Positions 25,416-33,868 are shown, numbered from the stretch's first letter. The stretch: DNA of 64,000 bases from Pleomorphovibrio marinus (GCF_003347495.1 NZ_QCXY01000004.1:310001-374000), one strand, 5' to 3'. The notes: generated by a model not told the origin, from the sequence alone. Made by a program: numbers and translations.

Positions 25416-25922
25416 ATGTACCTTCCAAAAAAACTCTTTTTCGCCGATGATGGAAGTATCCCCAATTCCAAGCTTCCCCTACTCTATTACCAACAAGTGA
25501 TAGACTCCAATGGAGAAAAGGCGGCGGGATGGCTGGAGAACACCTTCGCTACCAACGGCTGGACCAACAGCTGGCGCTGGGGAGTGTACGACTTCCATCA
25601 TTACCACAGCAATACCCATGAGGTCCTTGGGGTTTTTCAAGGTTCTGCCTTAATTTTGCTGGGAGGTGAAAAAGGTGAAAAGGTGAAGGTGAAAGCCGGT
25701 GACGTCATCGTAATCCCAGCAGGGGTAGGCCATAAATGCCTCAGTCACTCCCCTAACTTCACGGTGGTAGGTGCCTATCCAGAAGGGAAAAGCCCCGACC
25801 TGCTAAAAGGCCAAGCAGGGGAAAGGCCGCAAGCAGACCAAAATATCGCCAAGGTCCCTATGCCTGCCTCTGATCCCATCTTAGGAAACAAAGGGGGCTT
25901 GGTCGAAATCTGGAAGAAATAA
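25416..25922 (+). CDS. Cupin domain protein (YjlB-like)
   Basis: The start at 25416 lies downstream of a consensus promoter and gives MYLPKKLFFADDGSIPNS, 168 aa. The single cupin barrel is readable: WGVYDFHHYHSNTHEVLGVFQGSA (motif 1 with His, His, His and Glu ligands) and VIVIPAGVGHKC (motif 2 with the last His). The protein resembles B. subtilis YjlB-type cupins, small metal-binding proteins of unknown reaction. The gene is followed after only a few bases by an exported aldo-keto reductase and the two share the promoter, suggesting a sugar- or aldehyde-related role, but this is inference. Confidence 0.82.
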   Translation: MYLPKKLFFADDGSIPNSKLPLLYYQQVIDSNGEKAAGWLENTFATNGWTNSWRWGVYDFHHYHSNTHEVLGVFQGSALILLGGEKGEKVKVKAGDVIVIPAGVGHKCLSHSPNFTVVGAYPEGKSPDLLKGQAGERPQADQNIAKVPMPASDPILGNKGGLVEIWKK

Positions 25923-25931
25923 GCAATGATT

Positions 25932-27035
25932 ATGAACAGCAGAAGAAAGTTTATCACGCAATCCCTAGGCCTTGCCGCAGGCACGGCATTGGCCCCCTTT
26001 TTATCATCGGCAAACTCTATCCCTAAACCAACTATGAATCTAAAAGAAAAACTAAATGTAACGCTACCTTCAAATTACGGCCTTGGAGGCGTGGCCATTG
26101 GAAACGGTTTTAGGCCCACTTCTGATGAACAAGCCCAAAAAGCCCTGGAAGGTGCCTGGGAAGCCGGGGTTAGGTTTTTCGATACCTCCCCATTTTACGG
26201 CTTTGGAATAAGTGAGAGAAGATTTGGAAGGTTTCTTCACAATAAGAACCGCAATGAATATATACTGGCCACCAAGGTGGGAAGGTTGCTCAAACCCGCC
26301 AAGGAAGCTCCAAGTAATGGCACTTGGAAAGAGGCTTCACCCTTTACCTTTGAATATGACTACAGTGCAGAGGGGGTAAGAAGATCTATAGAAGATAGCT
26401 TACAACGTCTGGGCATTAACAGTATAGATATTGTTTTTATTCATGATCTTTCCCCCGAAAATGCGGATATGAAAGACAACTGGATGGACTACTTTCAGGT
26501 GGCCGCAAAGGGTGCCATGCCAGAACTTACCAAAATGCGAGAAGAAGGCCTGATCAAAGGATGGGGGCTAGGCGTGAACCGTATTGAGCCCATTCTGGAA
26601 ACCCTTAAAGTGGCAGAGCCTGACATCTGTCTTTCCGCCACACAATATTCCCTGATGTACCATGAAGATGCCCTAAAAAGACTTTTTCCCGCCTGCGAAG
26701 AAAAAGGGGTGGACATCGTCTCGGGTGCTGCCCTAAACGCAGGGTTTCTCGCAGGTATTGACCGGTATAATTATTGGGGGGAGATGCCGGAGGGCTATAA
26801 AGAAAAAAGAGCCAGGATGAAAGAAATAGCCGAAAAGCACGGCACAGACTTGAGAACAGCTGCGCTACAGTTTGCCGCTGCTCCCAAAGTGGTCAAAGCG
26901 GTAATACCAGGTACCCGATATCCTGAGCAAGCCAGGGAAAACGTGGAATCCATGAAGGTGAAAATACCTTCCGATTTGTGGAAGGAATTAAAAGAGAAAA
27001 AGCTAATTTCGCAACATGCCCCAGAACCCCTATAA
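25932..27035 (+). CDS. Tat-exported aldo/keto reductase
   Basis: Two in-frame ATGs lie close together (25926, 25932); the second gives the standard Tat opening MNSRRKFITQSLGLAAG. After the signal (about residues 1-30), a TIM-barrel AKR follows: DTSPFYGFGISERRFG near 85-100 holds the catalytic Asp and Tyr, ILATKVGRLL the Lys, and IVFIHDLSPEN near 175 the His. NADPH-binding appears in the C-terminal VIPGTRYPEQARENV. It is closest to the aldose 1-dehydrogenase/pyridoxal dehydrogenase-like AKR group. An exported AKR needs a cofactor source in the periplasm, so the Tat signal is notable; such Tat-AKRs exist in Bacteroidota. It is co-transcribed with the cupin gene 9 bases upstream. Confidence 0.85.
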   Translation: MNSRRKFITQSLGLAAGTALAPFLSSANSIPKPTMNLKEKLNVTLPSNYGLGGVAIGNGFRPTSDEQAQKALEGAWEAGVRFFDTSPFYGFGISERRFGRFLHNKNRNEYILATKVGRLLKPAKEAPSNGTWKEASPFTFEYDYSAEGVRRSIEDSLQRLGINSIDIVFIHDLSPENADMKDNWMDYFQVAAKGAMPELTKMREEGLIKGWGLGVNRIEPILETLKVAEPDICLSATQYSLMYHEDALKRLFPACEEKGVDIVSGAALNAGFLAGIDRYNYWGEMPEGYKEKRARMKEIAEKHGTDLRTAALQFAAAPKVVKAVIPGTRYPEQARENVESMKVKIPSDLWKELKEKKLISQHAPEPL

Positions 27036-27078
27036 ATACTTTTTGTATCTGGGGTTTGGGATTGAAAATACCAAGCTG

Positions 27079-27109
27079 AATACCTACAAAAAATGATTTT
27101 GTAGGTATT
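27079..27109. terminator. Bidirectional hairpin between the aldo-keto reductase and PIN genes
   Basis: AATACCTACAAAA (27079-27091) and TTTTGTAGGTATT (27097-27109) form a perfect 13-bp stem with a five-base loop. It serves the convergent genes on both sides. Most of it lies inside the last nine codons of the PIN-domain gene, so the terminator is encoded within the coding sequence. Confidence 0.6.
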
Positions 27110-27494
27110 GGTTTCGTATATTCCTGTAGATATAAAAATCCCCATCAATACTCATGACAGCAAGGATATTGAGCTTTTCCGAAGCAAGGATTAAACTGGC
27201 GTCTACCAAATCCATAGGCACGTCACTGAATTTTTCACTTAGCTGAATCAGGCGTGGTAAGGAATCCTTGGAAAATTCCACCAAATGAACACCCCCCCTG
27301 TCTATCCATTTAAGTAAGTTTAACTGAGCCTTGACACTAAAATCCAACATGTGGCTTGATTCGGTAATAACAGGCCAGGTGGAGTAATATCGGTAGGGGT
27401 TGGTTTTGATAAAATCTACTGCCTTTTGATGATAAGCATCCCTTTTGTTAAATAGCGCAATGATAGGGCCTGCATCAATGAGGATGTTTTCCAT
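27084..27494 (-). CDS. PIN-domain ribonuclease, VapC-like toxin
   Basis: A 136-aa PIN domain. The four acidic positions are visible: Asp8 in ILIDAGPIIALF, Glu45 in PVITESSHML, Asp96 in DLVDASLIL and Asp117 in SIDGDF. VapC toxins cleave tRNA or rRNA when released from the antitoxin. The start overlaps the end of the antitoxin gene by 20 bases, typical of a two-gene toxin-antitoxin module. The 3' end of the gene carries a transcription terminator hairpin. The first Asp at residue 8 sits slightly later than usual, but the domain is complete, so I expect it to be functional. Confidence 0.85.
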   Translation of the reverse strand: MENILIDAGPIIALFNKRDAYHQKAVDFIKTNPYRYYSTWPVITESSHMLDFSVKAQLNLLKWIDRGGVHLVEFSKDSLPRLIQLSEKFSDVPMDLVDASLILASEKLNILAVMSIDGDFYIYRNIRNQYLQNHFL

Positions 27495-27723
27495 ATAACC
27501 TTTCTTTCAACATTTGTTTAAATTGAGAAGATGCCTTTTTTAACCCTCCTTCTTCAGCTCCAAAAAGATCCTTTCCCAACTCATAGGCCGATTGGGTAAG
27601 CTGCTCTTTAGTCAAGTATTCTGCCAATGCCTCCTTTACAATATCGGATTTGGTCATTGATTTTACCCTACTAATTTCCTTAAGACGTTTTTCCATTTCT
27701 TTATCGAGCCTGACATTAAGCAT
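27475..27723 (-). CDS. Ribbon-helix-helix antitoxin for the PIN toxin
   Basis: The ATG at 27723 gives MLNVRLDKEMEKRLKEISRV, the classic opening strand and helix of a ribbon-helix-helix (CopG/Arc-like) domain; a longer start at 27750 would add nine residues before the strand. The second helix is KSDIVKEALAEYL. The remaining 35 residues (ELGKDLFGAEEGGLKKASSQF) are the toxin-binding tail. The 82-aa protein would neutralise the PIN toxin and repress its own promoter. It overlaps the toxin gene by 20 bases. Confidence 0.8.
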   Translation of the reverse strand: MLNVRLDKEMEKRLKEISRVKSMTKSDIVKEALAEYLTKEQLTQSAYELGKDLFGAEEGGLKKASSQFKQMLKERLYGKHPH

Positions 27724-27839
27724 AAATATAATTTTTAAGCTGTAATACAAAGTACGGTGTTTGTCAAGCTAAAACTCCCCATTTAAAACCTGATCAAAAA
27801 ATAAAGCGCCAAACACAGCTCTTGGAAAAACCACTTTAA

Positions 27840-27977
27840 ATTAAAAAAATTCCACTCCCTTGGGGGTTTAGGGAGGATATCCACAATCTCAACCTTTCCC
27901 TTAGAGAATACAAATCCCTTTCTTTCCATGTTTCGCGATCGCAAGTTCAAGATAAAGAAGGCTTAGCAATACAGAAC
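27840..27977 (+). pseudogene. Probable internal relic of an AraC-type regulator
   Basis: The plus frame from 27840 is open for 46 codons before running antisense into the response-regulator gene, and reads like protein: IPLPWGFREDIHNLNLSL, then REYKSLSFHVSRSQVQDKEG, then LAIQNLIE. The order (F..DI, then L.EY..LSFHVSR, then KE...IQNLIE) resembles the link between the cupin part and the HTH part of Bacteroidota AraC regulators. It has no start codon, and the resemblance breaks off at the stop of the response-regulator gene (27978-27980), suggesting a recombination junction. The opposite strand also carries a 48-codon ORF, which I consider the shadow. Confidence 0.3.
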
Positions 27978-28397
27978 CTAATTGAAATTTTCATCCACCA
28001 CTTTCCAAAATGCTTCGGGAGTCAAGGGTTTATTCACAAATTCTTTTACAGAAGAAATGAGGGCGGCCCTATCTCTGTCATCTGGGTTATGGCTTGTGGT
28101 AAGTATGCTTATTACTGCTCGATCACGAATGTCCTTTGATAACTCATCGTATTCTTTCAGAAATTCCCAACCGTTCATACCCGGCATATTAATGTCTAGA
28201 AAGACAATACCTGGCCTAGGGCAATTGCCAAAATCTCCCTTACCAAGCAAATACTCCAGCCCCTCTTTGGCTGATTTTACAGATTGAATATGCACAGATG
28301 TACATTCTTCCTCCAACACTATTGTATGGTAAAAGTTGGTAGCCTCATCGTCGTCAATGAGCAAGACACATTCAAATTTATCATTTTGTTCTCTCAT
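27978..28397 (-). CDS. Single-domain response regulator (CheY/Rcp1-like)
   Basis: A 139-aa receiver domain with no output domain. VLLIDDDEATNF holds the acidic pocket (Asp15-17), Asp68 in VFLDINMPGMNG is the phosphorylation site, LTTSHNPDD gives the switch Thr/Ser, and VNKPLTPEAFW the conserved Lys. The sequence is of the Rcp1 type that commonly partners phytochrome- or HK-type sensors in Bacteroidota and cyanobacteria. It overlaps the histidine kinase stop/start by four bases (28394-28397). It probably receives phosphate from that kinase and acts through protein-protein contact. Confidence 0.9.
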   Translation of the reverse strand: MREQNDKFECVLLIDDDEATNFYHTIVLEEECTSVHIQSVKSAKEGLEYLLGKGDFGNCPRPGIVFLDINMPGMNGWEFLKEYDELSKDIRDRAVISILTTSHNPDDRDRAALISSVKEFVNKPLTPEAFWKVVDENFN

Positions 28398-29551
28398 AGG
28401 ACTTTAGCTAAGGTAAAATAAAAAGAACTACCTAGCTCTTTTTTTGAATCAATCCAAATTTTTCCACCATGGATCTCCACGATCTTGCGACAATAGGCCA
28501 ACCCCAAGCCTGTCCCGTCATATTCCTCCGTGGCGTGCAAGCGTTGAAAAATCAAAAATATTTTGTCATAATCAGATTTCTCTATTCCAATGCCATTGTC
28601 TTTAACGCAAAACTCCACATGAGTGTTGTTCTCATTGGCAGACACCTCAATGATTGGAGTTACGTCTTGCTTTCTAAACTTGAGACCATTACCGATCAGG
28701 TTCTGAAAAAGCATGCGTAGCTCTACTGGATTACCTATCACAATAGGTAGTTCTTTGAACATTACCCTGCCATTTACCGCTTTCAGTGCAGCATCAAAAT
28801 CCATCACAATGGTGTGTACTAATTCCTGAGAATCCACCTTTTGGAATTCTCGTTTGTTTCCAATCCTGCTAAAGTCCAAAAATCCTTTAATCAGTAACGT
28901 CATCCTACCTGTGGCCGATGTCACATATTCCAACATCTTTTTCCCCTGTTCGTCAAATTTCGAATAATACCTATTCGATATCAGTTGGGTCATATTTCCG
29001 ATGGTTCTAAGTGGCTCTTGTAAATCATGGCTGGCAATACTGGTGAATCGCTCAAGTTCCCGATTTTTCACTAATAAGTCCGTATTCAAATTTTCGAGCA
29101 GTATCTTATGCTCAGATAATTCTTGTTGTTGATCATCCAATTCCTTTACATTTTCAAACAATGCCGCTGAACTTTCCGATAGCTTTTTGTTAATCCCCTC
29201 AAGATTTGAAAAGCTGCTCTTTGCAATAAATACAAGTGTCACACAGGTCCAAATTACCACCAAGGAGATTACCATGTTCATGTTGGATAAATCGCTCGCA
29301 TTGGTAAGCATATCATCGGATAGAATAACAGCCGTAATTGTCAGAAAAGTACAGATAAAAGCAGTGAAAATGCTGGCATACTTTCCAGGTATGAGCCAGC
29401 TGTATAATATCACTATGGCGTACATACTGGCCACAGCCACCGTTTTATCTGTATTCATATCCACCAAGAAAACAACACCAGCAATCATTGCTGCAAAGAA
29501 TACCAAGGTTGCGGTTTGAAAAAACATCAAATATCGACGGTCTATACTCAT
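28394..29551 (-). CDS. Membrane histidine kinase of the ethylene-sensor operon
   Basis: A 385-aa kinase. Three to four membrane helices lie at about 8-31, 37-54, 58-78 and 92-112; then a coiled coil (about 115-165); then HisKA with phospho-His175 in SIASHDLQEPLRTIG; then HATPase with LFQNLIGNGLKF (N box), CVKDNGIGI (G1) and GTGLGLAYC (G2). It lacks an obvious ligand-binding domain of its own. It overlaps both neighbours by four bases: the receiver gene downstream and the ethylene-binding-domain gene upstream. I infer that the small membrane sensor next door provides the input, and this protein provides the kinase part of a split receptor. Confidence 0.85.
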   Translation of the reverse strand: MSIDRRYLMFFQTATLVFFAAMIAGVVFLVDMNTDKTVAVASMYAIVILYSWLIPGKYASIFTAFICTFLTITAVILSDDMLTNASDLSNMNMVISLVVIWTCVTLVFIAKSSFSNLEGINKKLSESSAALFENVKELDDQQQELSEHKILLENLNTDLLVKNRELERFTSIASHDLQEPLRTIGNMTQLISNRYYSKFDEQGKKMLEYVTSATGRMTLLIKGFLDFSRIGNKREFQKVDSQELVHTIVMDFDAALKAVNGRVMFKELPIVIGNPVELRMLFQNLIGNGLKFRKQDVTPIIEVSANENNTHVEFCVKDNGIGIEKSDYDKIFLIFQRLHATEEYDGTGLGLAYCRKIVEIHGGKIWIDSKKELGSSFYFTLAKVL

Positions 29552-30030
29552 TCGACGCCCTTACTATTCAACAACGCCTTTAATTCTAGGTTCTCCGCTT
29601 CATACTTTTTCAGCTGCTTTTCTAACCGGTACGTTTTCAGTTCATCCTTGGGCTGCACCTCTATCAACTTAGGTAAATCCCGAATGAGTACTAAGGCAGT
29701 AGCTAGACTCACTAGAGCCGTCAGCAACCTCACCAGTGCACTAAGTCGGTAACCTGGCCACCAAAACATCATCGCATCAATTAGGTGGGTACTGCCACAA
29801 AGAATTATAAATGCACCAAAAAGCCAGAAAACTGGCAAGAAGGGAAGATTGTGGCGTTTTTGGGTAAAAAAAATAATTATGGCAGGAATCACAAAATAAG
29901 CCAGCCAGATGGCAATATCACTAGTGATATATAGCCAACCATGAAAAGATGACCAAGTACCACACTCCCATCGGGCTGGCCAATCATCTGCCAAAAATAG
30001 TTTGCCAAGAAATTCCCACACTTGCTCCAT
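29548..30030 (-). CDS. Stand-alone ethylene-receptor-type copper-binding membrane sensor (ETR1 N-terminal-like)
   Basis: A 160-aa protein with three membrane helices and a C-terminal coiled coil (about 120-155). The helices match the ethylene-binding domain of plant ETR1/cyanobacterial SynEtr1 residue by residue at the key sites: Asp38, Tyr45, Pro49, Ile75, Cys78 and His82 have the same spacing as ETR1 Asp25, Tyr32, Pro36, Ile62, Cys65 and His69. The Cys and His are the copper ligands needed for ethylene binding. Local motifs are SDIAIWLAYFVIP, FGAFIILCGSTHLID and LLTALVSLATALVLIRDLP. The fused kinase of plant and cyanobacterial receptors is missing; instead a kinase gene follows with a four-base overlap. 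Ethylene is therefore the candidate ligand; other small alkenes cannot be excluded. Confidence 0.85.
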   Translation of the reverse strand: MEQVWEFLGKLFLADDWPARWECGTWSSFHGWLYITSDIAIWLAYFVIPAIIIFFTQKRHNLPFLPVFWLFGAFIILCGSTHLIDAMMFWWPGYRLSALVRLLTALVSLATALVLIRDLPKLIEVQPKDELKTYRLEKQLKKYEAENLELKALLNSKGVE

Positions 30031-30186
30031 ATAATTATAGCAATTTTAAATATGAGTAAATGTAAGTGATTCTAAGTGGAACTAAAAACGTTTGATTTTG
30101 CATTGAGCTAATCCTCCCTTTTTCAAGGAATAGAAAAGTAAATTAAGGTAGTTCTGCGTTGCAAATCACGAACGGTGAAGTTACCA

Positions 30187-30750
30187 CTATTGGTTTTTTA
30201 TCTGGTGCCTTGGCGGATTATCAATGAATCTGGGTTGTTTTGCGGAATGCTCAACAACTTTTTCAAAAAAATGATTGCTGAATTCAACATCTTTCTTTAG
30301 GATGGAATCATCAAGGTCTAACAATAGGGTATTATAACCATTTTCAGCGATTATCCCAGAATTCGCATTGCGGAAAACATCCTGCCTATCAATAAGAACG
30401 GGATACCTATAGCTGTCATCTTTATCTCCTTCACTGGAATAGAAAAGATCAACATTATCTCCCCGCACATACACCAAAAAACTATAATGACTATGCAACC
30501 CTACTTTTTCAATTAATTCATCCATTTTTTGCAGCACCGACCAACTTTCCTCAGAATCGGCTTCAATTACGGTAACAATTTTAAACCTGTTATCCGTATT
30601 CAAATTCATCCTTTCCCAGTGTTTACCATCCATCCTTACATCAACCTTATCCAACACTAAATTGATTTTCTCCGAATGTTCCTTGTCAGTTCCAGGAAAA
30701 ATCAACGTTATCATTAAAAAGACCTTTGAGATAAATAAGTACAGATTCAT
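30187..30750 (-). CDS. Exported protein of unknown function
   Basis: A 187-aa protein with an N-terminal hydrophobic segment (LYLFISKVFLMITLIF) that may be a signal peptide or anchor. The mature part has alternating strands and helices (IVTVIEADSEESWSVLQKM, YSFLVYVRGDNVDLFYSS, NTLLLDLDDSIL), which would suit a thioredoxin-like or ACT-like small domain, but no motif such as CxxC is present. I do not recognise the family. It is a single gene between the ethylene-sensor operon and a second histidine kinase, all on the minus strand, with gaps of 156 and 132 bases, so co-regulation is possible but unproven. Confidence 0.55.
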   Translation of the reverse strand: MNLYLFISKVFLMITLIFPGTDKEHSEKINLVLDKVDVRMDGKHWERMNLNTDNRFKIVTVIEADSEESWSVLQKMDELIEKVGLHSHYSFLVYVRGDNVDLFYSSEGDKDDSYRYPVLIDRQDVFRNANSGIIAENGYNTLLLDLDDSILKKDVEFSNHFFEKVVEHSAKQPRFIDNPPRHQIKNQ

Positions 30751-30882
30751 ACCTTTTTGATTTATATTAAGAATGGAATACTAATCTAGTAATATTAAAT
30801 GTAAATAAATAACGGATAGAATCAAAGAATTAGGCATACACTTTTGTGCTTTTATAGCCTTCTGCCTTTATTTGAACTAACA

Positions 30883-32085
30883 TCAAACCGGAAGCCTTAC
30901 CTCGAACTTTGAATATTCCCCTATTTTGGAATCGATTTGCAATGTGCCTCCCATACCATCTATCAGATGTTTTACCAGCGCCAGACCAAAACCATAGCCC
31001 TTTTCCCCGAAGGTTCCCATAGTGGTTTTTCCCTCTCCCTTTAGGAGTGCTTCAACTTGCTCCCGAGTCATTCCAGCTCCGGTATCTTTTACTACTGCTA
31101 ATAATTCCTTCCGATTGGCCTTTTCACCAAGGATTAAGTTTACCGTTACACTACCTTCTGTAGGGGTAAACTTAATGGCGTTGGAGATCAGGTTCCCTAG
31201 TATCTGCAAAAGCTTCGTCTTGCGAAACGCAATTTCCATTTTTTCATCATTCAGCTCCACCACCAATTTTACTTTCTTCTGTTCACCCTGCACAGCATAA
31301 AGGTTTTCCAGTTTTTCTTTTAGTGTCAGTAAGTTGTATTCAAGATCTGGATTCAAGGTATTCTCTCTCTTCCCTTCATCCCGGGAAGAAAGTATCTCAT
31401 CGGCCAACTCCAACAAGGATTTACCACTGTTTTGAATGACTTTGATAAATTCCAGCACCTCATCCAACTTATTGTTGTCCCCCTGTTCTTTGATGATCTG
31501 TGCAAGACCAACGATACCTCCTATCGGTCCCCTGATATCGTGAGCCACTTGCATTTGCTTTTCTTTGGAGGTTTTCACCTCTGATTGCAAAAAAGCCAGT
31601 GCTTTTATTATTTTTAATCTGTTGACGATCTCATCAGCAATTATTTGCAACAATTCCACTTTTTCCGGACTAATATGCTTGGTCTCCGTATCCAAGACAC
31701 ATAAAGCCCCCAGATTAAACCCGGATTCGTTCTTCAAGGGGACACCCCAATAAAATCTTAGATTGGGATTGTCTGTTACATAGAATTTTTCCATGAAACG
31801 CTCATCCTTAGAAAGATCCTTGATTTCCATGGGATGATTTCCCATTATGGTGTATTGACAGACTGAATCCTCCCTGGGCACCTGCGTAACTGGAAGCCCT
31901 TCTGTGGCCACACTCCATTGCGTATAAGAGTCAATCAAATTGACCAGGGAAATAGTTGTACCAGCCACCTTCGCAGCAAGTTTGGTAAGGTCTTTTAAAT
32001 TTCCTTCTAACTCACTGTTATCTAAGTCATAATTGGCCAATTGCAGTAGCCTGTTAAATTCATCCTCAGGGATGGGTCTTTCCAT
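30883..32085 (-). CDS. Soluble GAF-domain histidine kinase
   Basis: A 400-aa protein with no membrane segment. The GAF domain spans about 20-160 (TTISLVNLIDSYTQWSV, DSVCQYTIMG with Cys76, FYWGVPLKNESGFNLGALCVLD), the type often annotated in Bacteroidota kinases. HisKA follows with His182 in VAHDIRGPIGG, then HATPase with LGNLISNAIKF, VVKDTGAGM and GYGFGLALV. The GAF Cys is shared with the hybrid kinase at 37063-39534, so the two belong to one sensor subfamily. No cognate receiver gene is adjacent, so the target is unknown. The intergenic space upstream is 320 bases. Confidence 0.85.
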   Translation of the reverse strand: MERPIPEDEFNRLLQLANYDLDNSELEGNLKDLTKLAAKVAGTTISLVNLIDSYTQWSVATEGLPVTQVPREDSVCQYTIMGNHPMEIKDLSKDERFMEKFYVTDNPNLRFYWGVPLKNESGFNLGALCVLDTETKHISPEKVELLQIIADEIVNRLKIIKALAFLQSEVKTSKEKQMQVAHDIRGPIGGIVGLAQIIKEQGDNNKLDEVLEFIKVIQNSGKSLLELADEILSSRDEGKRENTLNPDLEYNLLTLKEKLENLYAVQGEQKKVKLVVELNDEKMEIAFRKTKLLQILGNLISNAIKFTPTEGSVTVNLILGEKANRKELLAVVKDTGAGMTREQVEALLKGEGKTTMGTFGEKGYGFGLALVKHLIDGMGGTLQIDSKIGEYSKFEVRLPV

Positions 32086-32405
32086 AAAAATAGCTGTTTC
32101 GTCTTTTGAAAAGGTAGCTGTAAATAAACTAGATTCCTACCATTGACGAATAACATATTTTTTAGTCCTAAATTACTAAGGATTTAACTGTATACAAACA
32201 GCTAAAAGCCTTGCTAGGATTTATTGTATTAGGAAATTTACAAAGGGGGTTCAAATTACAATAACCAGAAAAATGAACCTGTTCGTGCTATCCGGATTCA
32301 GAACGGATTTTAAGGGAGCATTTCCAAAAGGATTTGACCTAGAATAGGGTGGCAAATAGGTACATATGGAAGGAATTGGGAGAGCATATTGTCCTAGAAA
32401 CCCTG
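32086..32405. other. 320-base gap with no recognisable gene
   Basis: The gap lies between the start of the GAF kinase gene (32085) and the stop of the glycosyltransferase gene (32406), both on the minus strand. It is AT-rich near the kinase and of average composition further on. A 25-codon plus-strand open frame (from about 32273) and a weak plus-strand frame from 32349 are too short or overlap the glycosyltransferase. I see no hairpin with a U-run, no consensus promoter and no repeat. Confidence 0.5.
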
Positions 32406-33866
32406 CTAATCCAGCGTATTATGGAAGGACTGGATAAATACCAGAAAATAACCAATACACAAAAGCAGATGCAACGGGAAAAACAACCAATGTCCCAGCC
32501 AAATGCTCACTCCCACCAACACCAAAAACACCAGTGCAAAACCTCCCTCTGCATAGGTACTTAGCGGTATTTCTAAAGTTAGGTACCTGTTTTTCTTAAT
32601 TTCCAATAAGGATTGAGCGTTGAATTTTGGTGTACGGATAAAGGGGCTTTTTTGCCCGGTAAAACCCTCCCATACCGCGATGGAGTTGTGTAAGGCCATT
32701 CCCATCGAAACCGCCAGAAACAAAGGCAACTGGTAAAAAAAGGTGGACAGCTTCTGCCCTACCCCTTTTAACTCAAAGGTGTTGGCCACAAAATACACTC
32801 CTGCAATTATAAAGAAGCCTAGCATAAAAACTATTCCGTACTTCCACAGCCATTCCGGAAAGTGCCCATACAAGCTCATCCACCAGAGAGGTACACTTAG
32901 TGCAGATACCATCAGAATAGCGATAAAAATCGTACTATTCAACAAATGTGCAGTGGCATGTAGCTTGGCCATCAAAGGAAGATCCTTACGTAACCACATG
33001 GAAAGCAGGTGCTTTTTGGCACATTCCGCTCCTCCTTTTGTCCAGCGGAACTGCTGGGACTTAAGGGCACTCATTATAGGTGGGAGCTCGGCGGGTGAAG
33101 CCACATTGGGTAAATAGATAAACTCCCAGCCGGCCTTTTGAGCTCGGTAACTAAGGTCCAGGTCTTCGGTAAGGGTGTCGTCGCTCCAATCCCCCGCATC
33201 AATAATACATTGTTTCCGCCATATGCCTCCGGTACCATTGAAGTTGATAAATGCACCCAAGGTGTTTCTGCCTACCTGCTCCACGATAAAATGGGCGTCC
33301 AGGGCGAAAGCCTGTAACCGTGTCAACAAAGATTGCTTCAGATTGAGATGGGTCCAGCGAGTTTGAACCATCCCCACTTTTGGGTTGCTGAATTCCGGAA
33401 CTGTACATAACAGGAATTCCGGATCTGGCACAAAGTCTGCATCAAAAACAGCAATGAGGTCCCCTTTTGCCAAGGATAGTCCATGTTTGAGGGCCCCGGC
33501 CTTATAGCCATCCCTGTTTTCCCTCCTGACATGCTGGATAGATAGGTGGGAAAGCGAGGTGATTTTTTTGGCAAGGATATCACTGGTTTCATCATCGCTA
33601 TCGTCCAGAACCTGTATTTCTAGCCTGTCTTCAGGGTAATTGAGTAGTGAGACGGCTTCCAGCAAGCGGTCAGCGACATATTTTTCATTATAAATGGGCA
33701 GTTGTACGGTAACCTTTGGCCAGTGCAGTGGTGGCACTTGAGGGGTTACAGCCAAAGAGCGCCTTTTTTTCAGGTAATGCCACAGTAAATGCCCTTGAGC
33801 CAAACTGTAAAGAAAAATAAAAACAAGAGCCAGTACATACAGCCCCACTATTATCGATGTCAACAT
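32406..33866 (-). CDS. Membrane glycosyltransferase family 2, cellulose-synthase-like
   Basis: A 486-aa processive-type glycosyltransferase. One N-terminal helix precedes the catalytic GT2 domain: VTVQLPIYNEKYVADRLLEAV near 50-70, VLDDSDDETSD near 85-95, AVFDADFVPDPEFL near 138-151, TLTEDLDLSYRA near 230 and QQFRWTKG near 270, the Q-x-x-R-W motif of beta-glycan synthases. Four to five C-terminal membrane helices follow. It would transfer sugars from nucleotide donors to a growing chain or lipid acceptor. There is no PilZ domain or BcsB partner, so it is not a classical bacterial cellulose synthase. It starts two bases after the stop of the 4Fe-4S protein gene. Confidence 0.85.
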   Translation of the reverse strand: MLTSIIVGLYVLALVFIFLYSLAQGHLLWHYLKKRRSLAVTPQVPPLHWPKVTVQLPIYNEKYVADRLLEAVSLLNYPEDRLEIQVLDDSDDETSDILAKKITSLSHLSIQHVRRENRDGYKAGALKHGLSLAKGDLIAVFDADFVPDPEFLLCTVPEFSNPKVGMVQTRWTHLNLKQSLLTRLQAFALDAHFIVEQVGRNTLGAFINFNGTGGIWRKQCIIDAGDWSDDTLTEDLDLSYRAQKAGWEFIYLPNVASPAELPPIMSALKSQQFRWTKGGAECAKKHLLSMWLRKDLPLMAKLHATAHLLNSTIFIAILMVSALSVPLWWMSLYGHFPEWLWKYGIVFMLGFFIIAGVYFVANTFELKGVGQKLSTFFYQLPLFLAVSMGMALHNSIAVWEGFTGQKSPFIRTPKFNAQSLLEIKKNRYLTLEIPLSTYAEGGFALVFLVLVGVSIWLGHWLFFPLHLLLCIGYFLVFIQSFHNTLD

Positions 33867-33868
33867 TA

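Noticed and set aside
27783-27929. A 48-codon minus-strand ORF beginning MERKGFVFSK with an aromatic C-terminus.
   Set aside because: It overlaps the AraC-like open stretch on the other strand, which reads more like a real protein. There is no promoter, start context or recognisable family, so it is likely a chance ORF.
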